Of a stretch of 9,219 bases of DNA, positions 5,116-9,219 are shown in pieces. Numbering within the stretch: position 1 is the first letter of the stretch; every line of letters begins with the position of its first letter. Origin of the DNA: Candidatus Methylomirabilota bacterium. Lineage in GTDB: Bacteria; Methylomirabilota; Methylomirabilia; Methylomirabilales; Methylomirabilaceae. The stretch is taken from NCBI GenBank assembly GCA_028869615.1, contig JAGWRQ010000074.1, positions 1-9,219 of the forward strand, read 5' to 3'. Made by a program: the position numbers and the translations under genes. Below the pieces are notes generated by a model. It was given only the letters and a program-made list of their open reading frames with translations. It made no database searches and was not told the DNA's origin.

Positions 5116-7380
5116 TTAGAATCGGTAACTGACGCCGGCCAGAACATTGATCGGCTGGGCGGGCATCAGGAATGGTTCGATCGGTGCCCCCGGAAGCTTG
5201 GCGTTGGGGGCGAAGGTCCCGAACGTCTCATAGTGGTTATTCGTCAGATTGTTGATCTTCACGAATCCCGCGAAGTTCCGCCAGTGGGCATCCGCCCCCG
5301 CGCTGAGCATCACATAGTCGCTGAGCTTCGGCTGGGTATTCGCCTCGTCCCCGCGGAAATACTGATCACCCACAAAGTTTAGGTTAAGCGAGAGCGCCAG
5401 CCACGTGGACAGGTGATAGCGGAGGCCGGCGCCCACCCGGTGCTCGGGCGTCAGCGGCAAGCGGTTGCCCTTCTGCACCGGTTGGTTTTCACCCGGCGTC
5501 CTGGGCGACGCCAGCTCGATCTCCTCTCGAAAGGTTGCGCGGGTCCAGGTGTAGTTCACGAACCCCTCCAGGAGGTCTCGATAGATCCCCCGCAGGCCCA
5601 GTTCGATCCCTTCCCGTCTGGTGCTGCCCACGTTCTGGAAGAAGACCGTGAGCGCGACGGGATCGGAAACCGAAAAGATATCGTCCTTCACATCGGTCCG
5701 ATACAGCGCGAGGCTCCCTTCCAGCCACGGCAGCGGGCGCGCCCGGAAGCCTACTTCGTAGTTGTGGGTCCGGACGGGACTGAGCTTGCGGAAACCGGTG
5801 TCCGGAGCCACACCCGCCTGCAGACCGACGCACGGGGAGTCGGGGTTGGCGCAGGTCAGCTCCAGGAAGGCTGGCGTGCGAAACCCTTGCGAGTACGAGA
5901 AGTAGGCCCCATAGCGCTCCGAAAGGTTGTAGTTGAGGCCGGCCCGAGGGAGTACACGACTGTACGACGCCTTCCCTGACGCCTTGCCCGGCTCTTCCGG
6001 ACTGGAGTCTGTAATGCTGTGCCGGACATAGTCGGCTCGCAGCGCCCCCGTCACGAATAGGCTGTCTCCGGCAATCAGCAGCCCGCGACCCAGCTCGGCG
6101 GTGTCCTGGATGTAGGCCCCGACGGTATGCTGCTTATCCGAGAGCACGGACTGAAGCTTGGAGGGAGGACACGCCTGCGCCGGATCTGTTCCCTCGCCGA
6201 CGGCGTTGTCAATGCAGCTTTGGAGACTCCGCGCATTCTGCTCCTCAAGGACCTTGATATCCACGTCGTAGCGCGCATACTCAGCCCCGAGGGTCAGGAC
6301 ATTCTTCCGCCCCCAGAATCGGCCCTCGTGCGCAAGCTGGAGCGTCCCACCGCCTGAGTGCGTATCATTAAACAAGCGGGTGTTCTCGCTGAGCAGACTC
6401 ACGTTGAACTGCTCGGCGTCGAGCTTTCTGACGAACCCATTGAGGGCCAGCGAGAAGCCGCTTCCCAGCATCTGCCGAATATTCAATATCCCCATGTGCA
6501 GGGTCGGGGCGAAGAAATCACCGATGGAGAAGTTTTGCCTCCGATCAATCCGCAGGATGCTTTCCGGCAGCGATCCCGCCTGCGAGATCCTATTGTCCTG
6601 ATACTGATAGGAGAGGGTGATATCAGTGCCGCCGTGACGGAATCCGAGCTTCCCGAAGCCTTTCGAGAGGCGGCCGTCGGACTGATCCCGCCAGCCAACC
6701 TCATTGAACTGGCTGCCGGCAAAGTAGTAGTCAATTGGTCCGGCGGTTCCGCTGATGCGCCCTTCAGCCTTCCGGCGCCCGAAGCTGCCGCCCGACATCT
6801 CGGGTATCATCTCCCGTTCCTCGCCGCCGCGCCGCGTAATGATGTTCAAGGACCCGGCCAGGCTGTTCCGTCCAAAGACCGCCGTCGGGCCACGTATCAG
6901 TTCGACCCGCTCAATGTCGTCGAGTGGGAGCAGATCGAAGTTGATCTCTTCAACGGCCGGTTCGTTGATCCGGACCCCATCGACGAAGACGCTGATCCCT
7001 TGCGGGACGCCGGTCACAGAGGTGCCGCTAAAGCCTCGCAAGGAGAGATCAAATTGGAGGGAGTTACCCTGCTGGTCGTTCAGATGGACTCCTGGAAGCG
7101 CTTGCATCGCGTCCTGAAGATTCAGCGCTTGCGAGCGCTCAATCTCCTCGCCCGTAATGACCTGGACGCTGGCCGGGACTTCCGCAAGCGAAAGAGGTAC
7201 CTCGGCAAGGCGGGTCGGCGCGGTGACCAGGATCTCCGGAAGCGGGACAATCTCCGGAGGCGCCCCGGCTTCCTGGGCAGCCGCGTCGTTGGCACAGAAA
7301 CCAGTGAAGACAAGTTCGACGCCGAGCACCACAGTGAAGATGACCAGATAGGCGATGCGAAGCCCGATGCGGTTCAGCAT
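5116..7380 (-). CDS. TonB-dependent outer-membrane receptor
   Basis: A complete 754-residue receptor. The signal peptide covers about 1-35 (MLNRIGLR basic start, long hydrophobic core, AAA-Q cleavage). A TonB box-like stretch, LPEILVTAP, is at 47-55. The plug domain spans about 64-186 (SVQVITGEEIERSQALNLQDAM, FVDGVRINEP, DIERVELIRGPTAVFG, NIITRRGG). The rest is a beta-barrel with aromatic-rich strands ending in SYRF, the usual terminal Phe for outer-membrane insertion. Two predicted extracellular loops each carry a Cys pair (389/404 and 510/517), probably disulfides. Such receptors import siderophore-type metal chelates, cobalamin or other large ligands using TonB energy. The substrate cannot be read from the sequence; proximity to a PQQ enzyme makes a lanthanophore, other metal complex or PQQ a reasonable guess. 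There is no FecA-type N-terminal signalling extension. The ATG lacks a clear ribosome binding site and lies 42 bases after the methyltransferase stop, so co-transcription with that gene is possible. Confidence 0.95.
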   Translation of the reverse strand: MLNRIGLRIAYLVIFTVVLGVELVFTGFCANDAAAQEAGAPPEIVPLPEILVTAPTRLAEVPLSLAEVPASVQVITGEEIERSQALNLQDAMQALPGVHLNDQQGNSLQFDLSLRGFSGTSVTGVPQGISVFVDGVRINEPAVEEINFDLLPLDDIERVELIRGPTAVFGRNSLAGSLNIITRRGGEEREMIPEMSGGSFGRRKAEGRISGTAGPIDYYFAGSQFNEVGWRDQSDGRLSKGFGKLGFRHGGTDITLSYQYQDNRISQAGSLPESILRIDRRQNFSIGDFFAPTLHMGILNIRQMLGSGFSLALNGFVRKLDAEQFNVSLLSENTRLFNDTHSGGGTLQLAHEGRFWGRKNVLTLGAEYARYDVDIKVLEEQNARSLQSCIDNAVGEGTDPAQACPPSKLQSVLSDKQHTVGAYIQDTAELGRGLLIAGDSLFVTGALRADYVRHSITDSSPEEPGKASGKASYSRVLPRAGLNYNLSERYGAYFSYSQGFRTPAFLELTCANPDSPCVGLQAGVAPDTGFRKLSPVRTHNYEVGFRARPLPWLEGSLALYRTDVKDDIFSVSDPVALTVFFQNVGSTRREGIELGLRGIYRDLLEGFVNYTWTRATFREEIELASPRTPGENQPVQKGNRLPLTPEHRVGAGLRYHLSTWLALSLNLNFVGDQYFRGDEANTQPKLSDYVMLSAGADAHWRNFAGFVKINNLTNNHYETFGTFAPNAKLPGAPIEPFLMPAQPINVLAGVSYRF

Positions 7381-7422
7381 GAGTGAGAAGCTGTGTTCAG
7401 CACACTGGTTGGTGTCAACCGG
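7381..7422 (-). other. Methyltransferase-receptor junction with two small hairpins
   Basis: The 42-base gap holds a GGTTG-ACAC-CAACC hairpin (7407-7420) and a weaker GTGT/ACAC hairpin (7393-7405). A TTGACA hexamer (7418-7413) overlaps the first, but no acceptable -10 follows at the right distance. No T-tract is present, so this is not an intrinsic terminator. It may be a weak regulatory site for the receptor or may have no function. Confidence 0.25.
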
Positions 7423-9219
7423 TTACCCTACGTTCACCGGCACCAGCACCATCGTATCGTTGCCGAAGATGTCGATGACCTTTACAGCCACGGTGTAGCG
7501 GCCTTTTGCAGGGTAGGTGTACGGTGCGGAGATCAGTTCCAGTTCGCGGTTCTTGCGGGTGCGGAAGCTCTGCCATTCGTTTTCGAAAATGTAGCTGCCG
7601 GTCCAGCGTTCTTCAAATTCTGGGAGCGTCAGTTCCGTTTGCGGAGGTTCCATTCCAGGCAAGCGACCATCGACCCCGCTCCCCTTCGCCACCTTGATGA
7701 TCTCCTTGCGACTCATATAGTCGAAGTCTACGGCCCAGTAGTCCACCCAGTCGGTCCAGTGTTTGGTCAGCACCTCAGTCTTGACCACGCCCTGCTTGTC
7801 CTTGCTCACCTTGATGAGGTGGCCACGGTCGCCGCGCAGGTCGCACACCACGTCGCTCTTGCCTTCTTTCAGTTCGGCGGCCACGGTATCGAGCAGGCCC
7901 TGGGTGTAGTAAACGGAGAAATCCGTCAACTCGATCCGGACGGTGAACTTGTCCTTCTTGTCGTAACGCGGCGTGGCCTCGACAAAGCTCACGTCGTGGA
8001 ACACCACCTGGCCTTTGTCCACGGCCCGCTTGTCGAAAACCTCCGCCGGGATGTATTTCGGCGCGAGGTCTATACCCTTGCTCCTAGCCTCGTCAAGCGA
8101 GGCGGGGAACAGACCCATCTCGAACTCGAAGGCCAGCACATCCACGCGCGACGCGCCGCGCTTGCGGCATTCGGTGGTGACCTCTTCGACGAACAGCCTG
8201 CCCACAGGCAGGTTGATGGGGCCGACAACGACCAGCCGCCCGGCGTTCTTGCCGTGAAAAAATCCTTCGCCCTCCAGCGGTTGCGCCTTGTAGGCGCGCA
8301 GGATGAGGTCGCGGAACTCGCGTTCTTTCTGCGCCAGCGCCTGCTCCTTCTGCTTGCCGGTCAGGCGACCGCCGACATTCAGATAGGCCTGGCGCTCATA
8401 GCGGCCGAGGTTCAGTACCTCAAAGGCGCGGAACGGCTTGCCGGATTCCTTCAATTCGCGCTGCACCTGGATCAGGCGCTTGCGCGTGGTGTGGATGGCG
8501 AACTTGCCGAGGTCGGTGCAGATCCACTTACGACTGAGCTTTTCCGCCACCGCCGCCGTGGTGCCGGAACCGCAGAAGAAATCGGCAACAAGGTCGTCTT
8601 CGTTGCTAGAGGCGCGAATGATAATCTCAACTAGGGCTTCGGGTTTTTGTGTTGCATATCCAGTCCTCTCAACTGCCATAGAATTTACTTCTGCGACATG
8701 AGTCCACATGTCGCCCAGCGATTCTCCCTTTTCTTCGTCAAGAAAACGCTTCAGCCTTTTCTTCCCAGAACTCGTGATATAGATCTTCCCTTGTTTCTCA
8801 AACTCACTGATCGACTTTTCGGAATAATCACCAAGATCACAATCTCTAAAAAGCCGCCCATCGGCATCTTGTCGAAACTTGCTTCTGATAAATTCTGGAT
8901 CGTACTCCTTGTAGGCTCCGTTCCATATCCATTGATCAGTCTTGGAGTAAAATAAGACACCATCAGAGTTTCGAGCATACTGGTTGCTTGTGGCTTTCGC
9001 GCCGCGAACAGGCTGTCGCTTCCACCGCATTTCGTTCTTGTAGTATGCCGAACCAAACACTTCATCCAATGCGAGACGGAGGAAAGAATTTACCCGCCAA
9101 TCGCAATGCACATAGATACTACCCTCGCTGTGCAGCAAATCCCGCATCAGGATCAGCCGCTCGTAGATCATCGAGATGAACGAATCCGCGCCGCGGCCCC
9201 AGGTATCGCGGTAGGCGAT
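7423..9219 (-). CDS. Type III Mod-like site-specific DNA methyltransferase (beta class, 5' end off the window)
   Basis: The reading frame is open to base 9219, so 598 C-terminal residues are present. The visible start YRDTWGRGADSF and GSIYVHCDWR (visible residues 33-42) follow the catalytic DPPY region of this family, which lies off the window. A variable stretch at about 70-180 fits a target-recognition domain. TQKPEAL (190-196) and the AdoMet-binding motif DFFCGSGTT (213-221; bases 8557-8583) come after it. The order catalytic motif, recognition domain, then AdoMet motif is that of beta-class amino-methyltransferases, which make N6-methyladenine or N4-methylcytosine. The long C-terminal part (about 265-598), ending in GRYTVAVKVIDIFGND, matches the larger methyltransferases that pair with a DEAD/DEAH-type Res helicase-nuclease. 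No res gene follows: the receptor starts 42 bases later. A partner would have to lie upstream, or the enzyme is an orphan. Confidence 0.93.
   Translation of the reverse strand: MAYRDTWGRGADSFISMIYERLILMRDLLHSEGSIYVHCDWRVNSFLRLALDEVFGSAYYKNEMRWKRQPVRGAKATSNQYARNSDGVLFYSKTDQWIWNGAYKEYDPEFIRSKFRQDADGRLFRDCDLGDYSEKSISEFEKQGKIYITSSGKKRLKRFLDEEKGESLGDMWTHVAEVNSMAVERTGYATQKPEALVEIIIRASSNEDDLVADFFCGSGTTAAVAEKLSRKWICTDLGKFAIHTTRKRLIQVQRELKESGKPFRAFEVLNLGRYERQAYLNVGGRLTGKQKEQALAQKEREFRDLILRAYKAQPLEGEGFFHGKNAGRLVVVGPINLPVGRLFVEEVTTECRKRGASRVDVLAFEFEMGLFPASLDEARSKGIDLAPKYIPAEVFDKRAVDKGQVVFHDVSFVEATPRYDKKDKFTVRIELTDFSVYYTQGLLDTVAAELKEGKSDVVCDLRGDRGHLIKVSKDKQGVVKTEVLTKHWTDWVDYWAVDFDYMSRKEIIKVAKGSGVDGRLPGMEPPQTELTLPEFEERWTGSYIFENEWQSFRTRKNRELELISAPYTYPAKGRYTVAVKVIDIFGNDTMVLVPVNVG
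8641..9000 (-). other. AT-rich segment coding for the methyltransferase target-recognition region
   Basis: A hand count gives about 44% GC over these six 60-base lines, against about 65% in a sample line of the same gene (8281-8340). The segment encodes roughly the stretch between HCDWR and the AdoMet motif, including many Lys, Ser, Phe and Ile residues. The composition change coincides with the expected recognition domain, as seen where specificity domains are exchanged between alleles. No frameshift or stop is present. Confidence 0.55.

Noticed and set aside
6358..7386. Open frame of about 340 codons on the + strand
   Set aside because: It is antisense to the TonB-dependent receptor's plug and early barrel; the minus strand encodes clear receptor motifs.
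7393..8634. Long open frame on the + strand (over 400 codons)
   Set aside because: It is antisense to the methyltransferase gene, has no recognisable motif and is expected from the GC-rich codon use of the real gene.

Overview
The window reads as a fragment of a Gram-negative, methylotroph-type bacterial chromosome. It is GC-rich by eye and every supported gene lies on the minus strand. The Gram-negative call rests on a TonB-like protein, a 22-strand-type TonB-dependent outer-membrane receptor and several Sec signal peptides. The methylotroph call rests on the left edge. The first 212 bases, read in reverse, encode the signal peptide and mature N-terminus of a PQQ-dependent methanol dehydrogenase, most like the lanthanide-dependent XoxF type. 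An NC10 (Methylomirabilis-like) host would fit but cannot be proved from this stretch.

Read in transcription order (right to left), the layout is as follows. At 9219-7423 is the 3' part of a beta-class, type III Mod-like DNA methyltransferase whose start lies off the window; its target-recognition segment is markedly AT-richer than the rest. After 42 bases comes a complete TonB-dependent receptor (7380-5116). After 66 bases comes a TonB-like energy transducer (5049-4045). One base later is a secreted protein made of about fourteen 24-residue repeats, several with DxNxDGxPD-type metal-loop sequences (4043-2796). A 126-190 base leader follows, with a good sigma-70-like promoter and a structured inverted repeat. 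Then comes a secreted protein joining a FlgT/CsgG-like N-terminal region to an FG-GAP/VCBS-like propeller (2630-447). After a 234-base intergenic leader, the methanol dehydrogenase begins at 212.

The receptor, TonB protein and repeat protein look like one co-transcribed envelope unit, with translational coupling between the last two. The propeller gene probably starts a second transcript. The adjacent methanol dehydrogenase has a strong ribosome binding site and its own leader. The most interesting reading is an envelope acquisition and handling module for something the methanol dehydrogenase needs, such as a lanthanide, calcium or PQQ. The module would combine outer-membrane import, a dedicated TonB and two secreted proteins with acidic DxDxDG-type loops. 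That substrate link is inference from gene order and motifs only. The methyltransferase is probably an unrelated restriction-modification gene next door.
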